The notes: generated by a model from the letters alone, not told the origin. Counted from the stretch's first letter, positions 44,412 through 56,259 are shown. The stretch: 64,000 nt of DNA from Aporrectodea caliginosa (GCA_020284085.1 JACEVL010000059.1:1301501-1365500), one strand, 5' to 3'. A program made the numbers and translations.

Positions 44412-46740
44412 TATAGCGCCCCTTCAAGACAGTCTACTCAGGAGCGCTCCCAGCCCAACCTCGGTCAAACAGGACAGTCTTAAGGCTAGAGAAGAACTGA
44501 GCAGAGTGTCCTATTGAGGTCAGACGCAGTGCCACCGGAAGCCCATTCCAGGTCACCGGGCCAGCCACAGAGAAGGCGCGGCGCTGTCGGATAGCAGTCC
44601 GAGCACGGGGGACAAGGAACTCTGCTTGCACCGCTGAGCGCAACGAGCCACTACGCGGAACAGTCACAGTAGGGCAGCAGAGTTCCCGCAGATATGGAGG
44701 AGCCAAGCCCTCAGTGCAGCGCCGGACCAATGCAGAGACCCGGTAGGCAATGCGCTGCGGATAGGGGAGCCAATGGAGGACATCCCGCACATACCAGGAG
44801 ACTCGAGAGAACTTAGGGATGCGGCCCACAAGGCGGGCAGCCGTGCGCAGGACTCTGTTAAGGCATTTAAGCCGGCAAGCTGGGAGCCCATCATATATGG
44901 CACTACAGTAGTCCAGACGGGAGACTACGAAGGAATGAACCAGCGTAGAAGCAGCATCTGGGGAGAGGGACCGGGATATCACCCTGAGTTGCCGGAGCTG
45001 GTAGTAACAGCTACGGCAAAGGAGATTAATGTGTTGGACAAACGTAAGCTCCTGGTCTAGGGTGACTCCCAGGTCTCGGACTGAGGATGATAAGGTGAGG
45101 TGCGGATATTTTGAGGTAATGGAAGCAATGTCTACCTTAGCAAGCTGCTGACGGGTGCCAAGCCAGATAAGCTGTGTCTTGGTCGGGTTAAGCCGCAAGC
45201 GGTTTGATGACATCCAGGCTTGCAGGGTCTCAATGGCCCGGTTCATTGTTTCCACCGCAGAGATCGCCTGCCCCGCCAGCAGTGGGCGTACGCTTGAATG
45301 TCATCAGCGTACGATTGGCTCAGGGTAGCCCCAGCCGCAAGCAGAGGTCCCAGGTCAGCAGTGAAGATTATGTACAGAAGAGGACCAAGGACGGAGCCCT
45401 GGGGTATACCAAATGGTGCAGGGAACCAAGAGGACTTGGTGGAACCGTGGGCTACCATGAAGGAACGGTCCTGCAGGAAAGAGGTAAGCCATCCAAGCAT
45501 ATTACCAGAAAGGCCGAAGGAGACAGATAAGCGCTGCAGGAGGATCTCATGGTCTACTGTATCGAATGCAGCGCTCACATCGAACAGGGCCAGAAGGGTG
45601 ACCTGAGATTTATCGATAGCCCCATAAATGTCAGAAAGGAGGCGGACTAGCAGGGTTTCCGTGGAATGGCCCTTGCGGAATCCCGACTAATAGGTTGGCA
45701 GAAGGCCATTTCTGTCCAGATAGTGAGTAAGTTGGGCAGCAACAATCTTTTCAATAACCTTGGACAGGAACGAAACATTAGCTATGGGCCTAAAGTTAGT
45801 TGGCTCAGTCATGTCAAGTCCCTCAGCCTTAATCACAGGAACAAGAATTGATCTATTCTGTGAAACGGGTAGGTCACCGTCACAGAGGGAGCGGTTGCAA
45901 AGTACTGTGAGGAACGGCAGAAGAGTGTCAACGAGCTCCTGGAGGATGAAAGTTGGAACAGGATCGAGATTGCAGGTTTTCGGCGCTGACGCTAGGATTG
46001 TCCGCCGCAACTCCTCACTAGTAACCGGGCTTAAGATGGATAAGCCACAGTTCGTAGGCGGGAAGGTCGGCGGCGGGCAGCCGGTCGTGGCCTCACGGAC
46101 GGATTGGACCTTGGTCGTAAAGGCCTCCAAGAAGGCGTCGGCTGTGAAGAGCGGTGCAGCCTGGGATGGCTCCGGGCGGGAGCGACCCAAGATATCATTG
46201 AAGGTCGTCCAGAGCTTCCTCGGCTCCCCGGAGTGAAGAGCGATCTTGCGCTCCCAGTAGCTCTGCTCTTTGGTCTTGTATTGCCGGTGCATCTCCCGGA
46301 CGTACCTCACCCAGGCCACACGGTCATCAGCTGACTTTGTTCGCCTATAGCGCCTCCCCAGACGACGAGCGTGTCGCCTGTAGGAACGACATTCAGCGTC
46401 AAACCAAGGTGATAAAACCGAGCGACGCATCTTCACTGTGCGGGCCGGAAGTAAGGTATTGACGATGTCAGTCATACATGACTCGTAGATGGCAAATAGG
46501 TCAGAGGTCGAGACGTCGGTGACGGAGGCCGGGTCTGCAATGGCCGGGATGTCGAGTAAGGCCTCACGAAAGGCATCACGGTCCAACTTCTTCCAGTTGC
46601 GGAGCTGCTTCTCGACGTGCACCGGTGTTTCACGGAGAAACGGCACCGTGGCAATGACGAGGCCATGATCCGATACAGTCGGCGGGTGTACTTCGAATAA
46701 GCCGGGTCTAGCCGATACATTCACATGGCTACATGGTGAC
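44412..46740 (-). pseudogene. L2-like LINE, nearly full RT, 5'-truncated in the endonuclease
   Basis: Minus strand, starting in the endonuclease C-terminus (VSDHGLVIA). One frame from 46724 to 45687 ends at a TAG in LLPTY*SGFRKGHS, where the copy at 16.3 kb has Gln (LLPTFQSGF). Then FDVSAAFDTVDHEILL, IPQGSVLGPLLYI and SYADDIQAYAHC with the active site intact near 45300. A frameshift follows at about 45250, before METMNRAIETLQAWMSSN, then SRLDYCSAIYDGLPACR, WNGLPVALRL and the 3' end GGGGCGCTATATAAAA. One nonsense and one frameshift make it look young compared with most remains here. Confidence 0.92.
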
Positions 46741-46905
46741 CGGGTAATTCGGAGCTGGGCAATTCGGAGCGGACAATTCGGAGCTGGGTAATTCGGAACG
46801 GACCATTCGGAGCTGGGTAATTCGGAGCGAACAACTCGGAGCCGTGCAATTTGGAGCGGAAAGTTCGGACCCGGGCAATTGGGATCGCATAATTCGGGGC
46901 GAACT
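46735..46905. repeat. AATTCGGAGC minisatellite
   Basis: About eight units of 19-22 bp of the form GGTAATTCGGAGCTGG, abutting the truncated 5' end of the LINE. Confidence 0.9.
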
Positions 46906-47892
46906 GAAACTTGTTTGAAGTTTCTCTACTTCCTCTGTTTAAAGTTGTTACGAATCCAACACTTGCGACACTATCACAGCACTACCGTAAAACCAACATC
47001 ATCACTATGCGTAGGCCTGATCTCGACCTTGGCACAACCCTTTTATCTGCAGTCTGTCATCCGATTTTGTTCTTGACCGAGATCCTGGCTGTTTATAAAC
47101 TGCTTCGCGCGAGTTAGCTTCCATGATCGCTGCAGATATTTCTAGCTTAGACTAGGATTGCGATTTGTGTTGACACGTACACGATGTTACCCGGGTTCGA
47201 ATCCAGGTTGTGCCATATGAATTCGACCTTGATCCAACTATAGAACTGTTCCAGACCCAAGAGTGTCTTCTTTAAATCGATTGCATCGCCAACGAGTCTT
47301 TTGTTCAGGCGATGGATATATTATGGCATGTTAACAATGTAAATACCTTGCTTACATTATAACTTATAACCTATAGGATCCTATTTCTGTTCGCCATGAC
47401 AAGGCCTATAAGGCCGGTAGGACAGTCGTTTGCTTTGCTGTTCCTTGCAGCATAGGAAGTCCTGCATTAATTATGGTGGCTGTATTCGCCAATCGATGGT
47501 CTACATGATGGGCTTTGCCTCTTATTCATGTCCATTCATGTCGCATCGATCATGTCATGCCAGTGTATACACTGCATCCAATCCATGTGAATGCCCGGCG
47601 CGTGTGTGTTGATCCTCATGAGGCTCTTCCTGGGCGGTTGCATGGCTGACTGGATATTGTAAAATGTAAATAGCTATGTGTGGCCTATAATAGTAGATAT
47701 TATAAGAGCCGAACATAGATAAACAGTGGATGAATTATTGGGTTTGAGTGGGCTCGCTACCACCATCTATAGACCACTGAAACCACAGAGTGATTGTGGT
47801 GGATATGGGTAAAATTTAGGATCGCTGGGTGAATGTCAGCGTTAATGAATTAACACTAACTGACACACATACACATTTGAGTTGCGAACTAA
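46906..47892. other. Intergenic or intron upstream of a terminal exon
   Basis: No repeat family recognised. GGGTTCGAATCCAGG at about 47193 is a lone B-box-like word without a tRNA fold. Confidence 0.4.
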
Positions 47893-47920
47893 CATCTATG
47901 CCTCCTTTTTCTTATTATAG

Positions 47921-48867
47921 CCGACAATCCGAGGTGGCCAACCGTTTCTTTGGCAAGACCAGTCACTGCGAGACCACCGCATTGCGGCAGTCGTAAGCGA
48001 CGGATACGAATTCGTTGTGCAAGAGGGAATCGTTTAAAGAAAGACTCATCAGCCTCATCTGCAGAGGCCAGCATTCAAGACAAGGCCAAATATTCCGTGA
48101 CGATGCCAGACACCTCATCCACGGAAACCACCCCTTCTGTAGTTGACCATGTAGCTAGAGGCGACGGTTCGGACTGCAGGCCAAACAACGAAGTGTCGCT
48201 ATCAAGTTGCACTTTTAATAAGGTAAATGTCACAAAGCCTCTGACAGAATCGTCATCGTCTTCGAATGAGACAAAAACCTTAAAGGCTTCAATGACCATC
48301 GTGAAGCCTTTGACAGTATCGTCAAATTGTCCAAATGATGTAAAGTATTCGACTGTAACATCATCCTTGATAAATCCTTTGACTGTCTCAACGCTTTCAA
48401 CGACCGAGGAAAAGTCTACGATAGTAGTGTCATCTCCGACAAGTGCTACGCCTTTGACAGTTTCGCCAACAACAAATTCAACTGTGGCAAAGTCTGTGAT
48501 AGCATTACCTTCTTTGATAAACGCAAAGCTGTTGCCCTATCGTGACGGAAACTGATCTTATCCGCTCTTAAGCGCTGCTTCAACTCCAATGTTCGAATCA
48601 GTTTTGGATGAAAGTTTGGTTGATTTCCTCAGTATTCCCTTAAATGATCTTCGGGTGTTCTTTGCAGGTCGTTCCAGTTCATTGAATCCCCGCTCGTCAT
48701 CATGCTTTGTGGAGGGAAATTTTCCGACCGGTGTAGAGATGTGTTTACACCAACAAAATGATACACCTAAGCAGACAAAACCTCTCAGCTGCAACGGAAG
48801 TCCTGGCAGACCTTCAGCCTTTCTCGGAAGAGTTGACCTTTGGAAAGAATCTTTCGAATCATCGTAA
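47921..48867 (+). CDS. Probable terminal exon of an unrecognised Ser/Thr-rich protein; one in-frame TGA
   Basis: Begins after a pyrimidine-rich acceptor (TTTTTCTTATTATAG). It reads ADNPRWPTVSLARP, a basic segment SRKRRIRIRCARGNRLKK, then an S/T-rich region with four imperfect repeats of about 23 residues, each starting (K/N/T)PLT(V/E)S. At 48553-48555 the frame meets TGA. The same frame stays open for another 103 codons (VLDESLVDFLSIPLNDLRVF and on to GSPGRPSAFLGRVD), ends in TAA at 48865-48867, and AATAAA follows 8 bases later. No ATG is in frame near the start, so an upstream exon is needed. No family recognised. It could be a gene ending at the TGA, a decayed gene, or a sequence error at the TGA. 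Confidence 0.5.
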
Positions 48868-48874
48868 ATTTGTT

Positions 48875-48880
48875 AATAAA
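48875..48880 (+). promoter_or_regulatory. Poly(A) signal after the Ser/Thr-rich exon
   Basis: AATAAA within 15 bases of the TAA stop, correct strand. It supports a 3'-terminal exon and leaves almost no 3' UTR. Confidence 0.4.
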
Positions 48881-48884
48881 CGAT

Positions 48885-49405
48885 AATTTCAAGTCATGAA
48901 TATTATTATAAATTATACGTCTCGAAAATCGCAATAGGATTCAGGACACAGGCCTATGTATTAGAAGGAGATTATTACGGCTGGTTAGATAGACGAGCAT
49001 TTTTAAACAATTCGTACAGCTGAGGCTAGATCAATATTTATTGTTGTTTCTCATGTTAATTGTTGTTCAGTTATTGCTTCACGTGCTGGCCTAGTTCAAT
49101 TCAATGAAATTGCCCGATTTGAGCGATTCTTATCTGTTCAACCTCAATAATCCAAACTCACAAACTATTGCCTAGTTTGAGATCCATAAGAAAAACTTGC
49201 TAAGAAACGGACAGCGCACTTTTGCAGGATAATTAAGCTATGGAACCTAGATTTGTAAGTTGTGGCCTATACCATAATTTTGCAGTAAGAATGGTAGAGC
49301 TAATTGAGTGAGTAATACAGAGTAATATGAGTGGAAGATGGTAACAGATAAGAAATACGAGATTAAATTGCAATATTCTTAGCAATTTTTGATTAAATAT
49401 TTCTT
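48885..49405. other. Intergenic, nothing recognised
   Basis: AT-rich unique sequence. Confidence 0.4.
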
Positions 49406-49409
49406 ATAT

Positions 49410-50290
49410 TATGCTCTTTTCATGTTAAGTTTTGCCAGTTTTGGTCTACATTAACACCCAGGAATTTAGTTGATTCACTTGAGTAAGAGGAGCAAAATCA
49501 ATGTACAGATTAGGGCACTCCGAGGGACAGCTTTTTCTATGAGATTTGAAGAGAATGTAGTTACTTTTATCAAGATTGACTGTTAGCCTGTTAGCAAAAA
49601 GCAGTCTGCAACATGGGTTAGCTCAGTATTCACAATTTGAAATAACGTGTCCAACGAACCATGAGAATAAAAGATATTGGTATCATCAGCAAACAGAATA
49701 AAAAATGATAGATGAAACATTAGGAAGGGCGTTTATGTAAATGAGAAACAACATGGGACCCAGATTCGAACCCCGGGGAACACAACAAATTAATTGCACG
49801 CATAGTAGAAAAGACACCTTTGCAGCAACAAGCTGCAAGCTTTTCTCAAAATAACTAGGCTAGCGAACAGTTAAGCTGAGTATCTCGTATAATAAAATAC
49901 TATTATCCACAGTATCAAACGCTTTGGCTAGGTCACAAAAAACTCCAAAAGAGCATTAATTATTCTCAATTGCATTCAAAATCTATCTTGCATACTCAGT
50001 AGGGGCATGAAAGAATAGTGCTCAGATTGGAAACCATGTTGAGATGGGAATAGGATATTAGCTTTTGTAATAACATTACTAAGACGATCGTATATTAATT
50101 TTAAACAAACTGAAATTAAGGAAAGAACAGAGTTAGGTCTTAGATACTTCATCTTTTCCTCCTCTCTTAAAGACAGAACAACTTTTGCAATTTTCAAAAG
50201 CTGGTGTACAATGGCTGAAGGAAATGAGCAATTAGTCATTTTAGCTAATGGCTGAGCAATTTTATTTAAAATCAAATCAAAAACCTCTAT
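49410..50290 (-). pseudogene. CR1/jockey-like LINE reverse transcriptase, strongly decayed
   Basis: Minus strand: KIAQPLAKMTNCSFPSA, LRPNSVLSLISV and NILFPSQHGFQSEHYS at 50275-49980. Then KAFDTVDNSILLYE, CCVPRGSNLGPMLFLIYIN and INYLGVNVDQN in other frames down to about 49420. The expected FADD box has become a stop-rich stretch. Confidence 0.75.
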
Positions 50291-50299
50291 AACGTCGTT

Positions 50300-50770
50300 A
50301 GGTTAACATACCGGTACCAGGTATCCGTCGAAGGACGTGTTAAGTAAAATCGAGTCTTATAATTAAATTAATATGATTGCTACTTAAATAGAAACCGCCG
50401 GAATCCGAAAGGTGGAGGTATCGAGAAATAACTACCAAGCTGCTCTACTATAATATAGGCCCTAGTCGGTTTCGAGACAGACGCGACTCAATTAGGCCTA
50501 GGCCTAGTAGGCTATATACGTCATATCTACATAGTCGTAATAGCTTTATGACGTTTAAAATTTTATAATCGCCATGACGTCGTAAATATTATAGTCGTTC
50601 AATGGATTCTGCTCGCAAATTATGTTTTCTGCTGAGGACTTAACTCCTGCTTTTCTTATAAATTGATGTCTGCCGTACAGTTAACCGATAATAGACGTTA
50701 ACATGGTAAGTGCACGTTCATATTCTCTGCGACCTACTTTAGCTCAACTTTCTTTCTTTCAATGTCTACC
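50300..50770. other. Intergenic, nothing recognised
   Basis: No exon or repeat family that I can support. Confidence 0.4.
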
Positions 50771-50777
50771 TATAAGC

Positions 50778-51080
50778 AGTGATGGGTAAAGTTAACTAAA
50801 AAGTTGCAAACTTTTAGTTTAACTAAAAAAATTAGTTAAGGCAGAAGTTTAACTAAAAAATAGTTTAGTTAAAACCAAAGTTTAACTAATATTTTTAGTT
50901 GGATTGATCCACAGTTTAACAGTTTAACGGTAGCTTGTGACAACATAGGCCGTAGCCGCCGACAAAGATTATTTTTGGCATATTGCAGCTCTCAGTTTAA
51001 ATATTTTTAGTTATTAAATAAAAAGTTTAACTAATATTTTTTAGTTATTAGCTAGAACGTTTAAGTAACAAAATTAGCAA
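50778..51080. repeat. GTTTAACTAAAA-rich repeat, possible hAT MITE fragment
   Basis: Begins CAGTGATGGGTAAAGTTAAC, a typical hAT-type end, followed by many AGTTTAACTAA words. The matching right end was not found. Confidence 0.5.
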
Positions 51081-51267
51081 CTATTTTCCGCAATGATTGT
51101 CATGAGTAACTGGTTTTATTACTCAAGCCAAGTGAACTGCATTGCATTGCACGATTAGCAACTTTCTTCGTGATTTTCTTGTAGAACTGTACTATTCTAG
51201 TACACATTACGTACCGTAGTTTGAAAGTAAAATTGTCATTGACGCTCTGCATTATTACAGTTCACTT

Positions 51268-51517
51268 AACCCAGGCTTGTCAAACCTATGGTCCGCGGGC
51301 CAGAATCCAGCCCGCCGAGTGGGTCCATCCGGCCCACTAGTATTTGATCATGATTTTTTATGCATAGGGTGATGAGGCTAATGGATAGGCAAGTAAAATT
51401 ATTGTTCGCTAGTATGCATTGCGTTGTTTTAATTATCGATGAAATTTTGTCTTCCGGCCCCGAAGTCTTAGAAAAATGGCAATGTGGCCCTTCGCCCAAA
51501 AAGGTTGGACTTAGCCT
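51268..51517. mobile_element. Charlie-like hAT MITE
   Basis: Left end AGGCTTGTCAAACC with GGTCCGCGGGCC, right end GGCCCTTCGCCCAAAAAGG with GTTGGAC. No clear target duplication. A short piece of the same MITE (TAGGGTGATGAGGCTAATGG) recurs at about 56205-56255. Confidence 0.6.
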
Positions 51518-51519
51518 CT

Positions 51520-52084
51520 GTCAATGTCATTGTGAAAATGTTCGTGAAAAATTTGGTACGATATCTCTCCTCTTTGAGGATGCCTCTTTCCCTAGTGCTA
51601 TTCTTCTTTTAATTTCCCTGTGGTAGGCTATTTGCCGTTTGTCGTAATCATAATCCCTAGGTAGCAGAATTCTTTCACCTGTTCTATTTCTTTTCCTCCA
51701 ATACGTATTCTGACTTTAGTTTCCTCTCCTTTACTGATCTCAATTCCTTTGTCTTTTTGATGCTTATTTTCATTCCGTATTTGGTTGATATTGGGTTAAG
51801 TTTATCCATCATTGACTGTAGGCCTCCCTGGCTTCCCGCCATCATTGTCTGGCCAGCTGCAAATCTCAATGCCTTGATTCATCTTCCTCCGATCTTTGGC
51901 ATACTGCTTCTCTGGCAAGTTCTTCCATATAGATATTGAATAGCAGCGGTGACAGAGGGATCCTCGTCTTACTCCTCTGCCCACCTTTGCTGGTTCAAAA
52001 TACTCCCCATCTATTCTTATTCGCACCTTCTGCCCCACGTGCAAGTTTCCTATCAATCTTCTGTCTTTCCAATCTATTCCCAAC
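51520..52084 (-). pseudogene. RTE-like LINE, part 3 (downstream)
   Basis: Minus strand: IDWKDRRLIGNLHVGQKVRI, VGRGVRRG, then AGSQGGLQSMMDKLNPIST and KYGMKISIKKTK. Joins part 2 at 55595 after removal of the 3.5-kb hAT. Confidence 0.8.
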
Positions 52085-52284
52085 TAGAGCCCTGCGCCGG
52101 CCGCGCCGCGCCGCCGCCGCCGACATTTTTTGGACGCCGCCGCCGCCGATTTTTGTGGATCGGCGCACCGACGCCGCCGCCGCCGATAATTCCTCGGCGC
52201 GCCGCCGATGCCGCGCTGAAGTGTTTTATTGTTTTGTTGCATTTTTCATGTTGTAGCATGATTTCACGATAAATTGTTGCTTCA

Positions 52285-52535
52285 GTGGGTAATAGACGTA
52301 GACACAGACAGACATAGAGCCCGACAGACAGAGACAGCTGGACAGAGACAGACAGACATACAGAGACAGAGACAGAGAGACACAGACACAGACAGGCAGA
52401 CAGCAGACAGATGATGGGATAGATGATGGGATGGATGGATAGATAGATGGATGGTTTGGTGGGATGGATAGATGGATGAATGGATTGATGGGTGGATTGA
52501 ATAATTGATAGATAGATTGAATAGACGGATAGGAA
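52285..52535. repeat. GACA and GATG/GATA microsatellites
   Basis: (GACAGACA)n followed by (GATGGATAGAT)n inside the large hAT. The minus-strand open frame over it is repeat only. Confidence 0.95.
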
Positions 52536-52879
52536 TGAGGGAAAATCGAAGAGGTCCTCTGTCCTACATGCATACTACATATATGTAAGACAGAGGATAT
52601 ATATTTGTACGGTGATTGAATTGTCGGGAGGTTGGGAGTGTTCAACCTTTGCATTCATTTTCAGCCCCTCCAGTCAATTCCATGAAATTACCTGTGGGGT
52701 TAAGTTAACCTCTCAGTGCAGCTTTTAGTGAATGTACGTACATGTAAAGAATACTTTATTATAATCTATACAATATCGGCAGTATTAAAAGTCATAGGTC
52801 TGGGGAGAACAGCCCTCGCACCCCTCCTGGTTGCATGCCGGCGCCTCTCACGACCAGACCCACCCGTCAAGGTGCGCTG

Positions 52880-53118
52880 TAGGGGTGTCCAGAAAAATGA
52901 CAAATCGCAGAAAACACCCATATTGAAGTCTTTCCCGTTATTATATTCATCTATTGTCTATAAATATTTTTTACAGAATTTTAAAAGTTATCCTGAGGTC
53001 CCTCAAAGCCCCTGAACATACCCTACTTAAGTCCCCAGAACTGAAGACGCCCATGCTCGGATCTTGGAACTTGGGTCCATTGTCGATTTACTCTTTGTCA
53101 TTTTTCTGGACACCCCTA
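52880..53118. mobile_element. 239-bp hAT MITE related to the hAT at 41.5 kb
   Basis: About 25-bp perfect inverted ends starting TAGGGGTGTCCAGAAAAATG. Exact target duplication GTGCGCTG at 52872-52879 and 53119-53126. The first 14 bases equal the right end of the transposon at 41466-43041. Nested in the large hAT. Confidence 0.92.
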
Positions 53119-53129
53119 GTGCGCTGCTA

Positions 53130-54280
53130 TAACGAGCCACGGACTTGGCATAAGCGAGGTTTAGTTCTTTTCTTAACCCAAATAATTTGCTTCCCCAAAT
53201 ATTGCTGTTCTGTCTATCTTAAGGTTTGTAAGTAGGGAGGGGCCGGAGGAGGACGACAGACAGCACGGAAGATTGGCATGACCCTAAATTAACCCTCATT
53301 TTCCGAGTGAACAAAGTGTCCTCTCTCTCAGGATTTAGGCTAAAAGTTCCAAAGTGCGAGTCATCCATTCACAAAACGCATACACAGTGAATGAGTCATC
53401 CTTGATATGATACCCAATCTGATCATCTTGCAGGCTTAAGCATATTGATTATCAAATTAGCACATGCAGCTCATGCTCCAGCAGTGTAATATAATTATAT
53501 CAACTTTCTAGTGCATCTAAACCAAAGTCATACAGCGTTTAGGATAGGCATGCGTTAAAAGAAATTGCAAATCCCCAAGTAGCATACTAGTGGCTTTCGG
53601 ATTGGCGATCTGCATTTTTAACTGCTATGGATTAAACTGCTATGAAACAAAGACTATTTGGTATTTATAAAATCATTTCACGTTCTTGAAATAAATACAA
53701 TTAACTTTAATTGTGAAAAATTGGATATAATTATAAGTATCGCCATGGCTGAAGCTACTAAAAGCAAACTCGCGGAAAAGCAGTTTTTGATGTAAAAACA
53801 GATGGCACCAGGACTCCTTAATCTATAAGTACAGGATGCACTCTTCCTGTTAATTTGACTAAAGTTTTAGCAAATTGAAATTGATTAAAATTAATTACTT
53901 GTGATACGCCGTGGAGGGGGTTTATGGTAAATGGTAACACTTTGGCACGAAGAGTAGAAGATCAGCATGGACGCCAGATCAATTCCCTCTACCCTCCAAA
54001 GGTCGACTCAGCCTTTCATTCGCCATATTGCGTTCGTAAAATCAGCTGTAGGACGTGGTGGGCGCCGTGCATAGCTGCCAAAAAGTTAAATTCGATTCAT
54101 TTAATAACTTGTGGTAATCCGTTCATGCTATGAATTGTAACTATATTGCGGTGTGTCAGTTTGAAATAACAAACGAAGATTATTATATTTATAATTGTGT
54201 CTTATAGTCAGCAATTCGTTTACTAAGGGCTAATGGGGTTCTTGGAAATTGAACGTAGGCCCAGTTTTCTAGTTTTTATA
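53130..54280. other. Interior of the large hAT
   Basis: AT-rich. No transposase block seen in any frame by eye. Confidence 0.4.
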
Positions 54281-54284
54281 TTAA

Positions 54285-55245
54285 CCCTAGGGCTACCAAG
54301 CTTTTTTGTAACACGGACTACCAAGGGGGGGTGGTTACCACCCCCCTGGATTTCGTGTTTGGTTTTACATATCATAACTTGTAATATAGCATTGGATTCA
54401 GCATTCATTTCTGCACAGAATGGTATATTTAGTTGTACATTATGTGAATGCACCTCGAAATTACATCACTTTTAACAAAGGAACCCATTAATTAGCAATA
54501 TTGTATATTATTGCGTACATTTTGTACTTTTTGGATAAACAAATATAAACAAATATAAGATTATGTGTGTTTTGAAAACTAATCTATGTATAAAAGATAC
54601 ACAAAATCATCCCTACACATGTTTATATAGTATAAATGTACATCCATACATATATATCGGTTTACGTTGTAATGCTGTATTCAGCCATTTTCACACAGAT
54701 TACGCGTATTATTATTTATTTTGATCACTTCCGGTATTCAAAAGACAAAGATGTAGGTATGCAAATGAAGCCCTTCATTCCCTCTAAAGAATGGTATCTT
54801 TGTTTCTCTTCCAGGAAGACAAATGAATACGCTACAGACAAAAAACTAAGGGGGAAGTCCTTCCATTCAGCCATTTTTCACGCATATTACGCGTATTATT
54901 ATTTATTTTGAGCACTTCCGGTTGTCTCAGGTCAACTCAGTGACCATAGAAATGTAGCGCCCCACATTCCCTCTATAGAATGGTATAATTTGTGTCTCTT
55001 AATATTAGATAAGATATAGTCGAAAATCTAGGGGGGTATCCACCCCCCCCGGTACCTCGGGTATATTGGGTATAACTTTTGAACGGTGTGAGATATCATC
55101 TCACATTTTACCTCACATTTTACGTGTGTAAATGAACCCCTACAGCTACCTAAAAGGTCAAATTTTTATTCCATACGGAAAAAGTTTGAGATGGAAAAAA
55201 CCTAGGGGGGGGGTGGCAACCACCCCCCCCTTGGTAGCCCGAGGG
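54285..55245. mobile_element. PiggyBac-type MITE with TTAA target
   Basis: TTAA at 54281-54284 and 55246-55249, ends CCCTAGGGCTACCAAG and CTTGGTAGCCCGAGGG (15 of 16 pair), then G/C runs GGGGGGGTGG against CCACCCCCC. Inside, a segment with TTACGCGTATTATTATTTAT and CATTCCCTCTA is present twice (about 54680-54800 and 54865-54990). No transposase. TTAA plus CCC ends is diagnostic of piggyBac. Confidence 0.85.
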
Positions 55246-55597
55246 TTAACTTCAATAAATTTCTTGTTTGCTAGTATTGTATATAGTCAAACTCAAACAC
55301 GACTCAAACTACATCCTAACTACGAGTGACGGCTGATTCCTATCAGCATTGAAATAATAGAGCAATTTGTTCAGATGACAGTTTAAAACGCTAGAATTAC
55401 AGTGTGGAAATTCAAACTAGTTCAAAAGTTCGGACGCCATTTTGACCCCTCATAAACTTTTGAATCCGACGCCGACCACGCCGCGCCGCGCCGCCGCCGC
55501 CGCCGATTTTTGTTGGTCGGCGGCGCGCCGCCGCCGCCGACCAAAAATGACCGGCGCGCCGCCGCCGACACTGTTAAGTCGGCGCAGAGCTCTATTC

Positions 55598-55800
55598 CCA
55601 ACCGCCTTAATGCATGTTATAGCCTTCTCCACTCAACTCTATCAAATGCTTTTCATAATCCGTGAAGCCTATAATATACATCCTGACCATTCTGGCAGGT
55701 CCTCTCTGTTAGTACTTTTAGTGTTCCCATCGCGTCCCTTGTTCCCATCGCGTCCCTTGCTCCCATGCCTTTTCAAAACCCAAATTTATCATCTTGTAAT
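55598..55800 (-). pseudogene. RTE-like LINE, part 2 (middle)
   Basis: Minus strand LTERTCQNGQDVY, then EKHLIE/KAFDRVEWRR in shifted frame, then ALRRLG leading across the hAT into IDWKDRRLIGNL. An 18-bp stretch (CGTCCCTTGTTCCCATCG) is duplicated in tandem at about 55731-55770. Confidence 0.75.
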
Positions 55801-56175
55801 TGTAATTGTAATTGAACATTTGTATAGCGCCACTCAGAGATTCAGTGGCGCTCCTGACCGAGGGCTCTAACAAATAAGATCTCTTCAGGGCTCTAACAAA
55901 TAAGATAGTCTTCAGGCGTTTACGAAACAGAGGAAAGAAAGTCTGAGGAGCTCAAGACGCAATTCATGCGGAAGATGGTTCCAACTGGAGGGGCCGACGT
56001 AAGCTAAGCCTCTGGATTGAGCAGTTGCACCACATATGCGAGAGACAACCAGAAGGCCTCTGGCGGCCGAGCGCAGAGCAGAGCGACCAAGAGTGTAGAA
56101 ACCGATGTGCATAAGGCCTGAAGGTACCCCGAGTAGAGAGTTGCGCATAAGTGTGAGAATTTCCTGCCCCTGGAC
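55800..56175 (-). pseudogene. L2/CR1-like LINE 3' end (another subfamily)
   Basis: Minus strand NSLLGVPSGLMHIGFYTLGR, SALRSAARGLLVV and GLAYVGPSSWNHLPHELRL, then the 3' end with AGTGGCGCTATACAAATG and (TTACAA)n. It lies inside the RTE-like LINE. Confidence 0.75.
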
Positions 56176-56259
56176 TGCCTCAGTCTTTGCTTGCACTCTC
56201 TTTACTGGTATTTTGATCATGATCTTTGACGCATAGGGTGATGAGGCTAATGGTTTGGT

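Larger units (their letters stand above)
52085..55594. mobile_element. 3.5-kb hAT element with CGCCG-rich arms
   Basis: Ends TAGAGCCCTGCGCCG and CGGCGCAGAGCTCTA (14 of 15 bases pair). Exact target duplication TTCCCAAC at 52077-52084 and 55595-55602. Both arms, about 125 bp each, are runs of CGCCG, CGGCGCGCCG and GATTTTTG words, giving Ala/Arg-rich false open frames. The interior holds microsatellites, two nested MITEs and no transposase that I can recognise. Confidence 0.88.

Noticed and set aside
47150..47215. tRNA or SINE because of GGGTTCGAATCC
   Set aside because: Only the B-box word is present; no A box at the right distance and no pairing arms.
48553..48555. Selenocysteine codon
   Set aside because: AATAAA lies 8 bases after the TAA stop, leaving no room for a SECIS structure in the 3' UTR; residues around the TGA resemble no selenoprotein known to me.
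52085..52260. Ala/Arg/Pro-rich proteins at both ends of the large hAT
   Set aside because: Translations of CGCCG runs in the arms, open in several frames at once.
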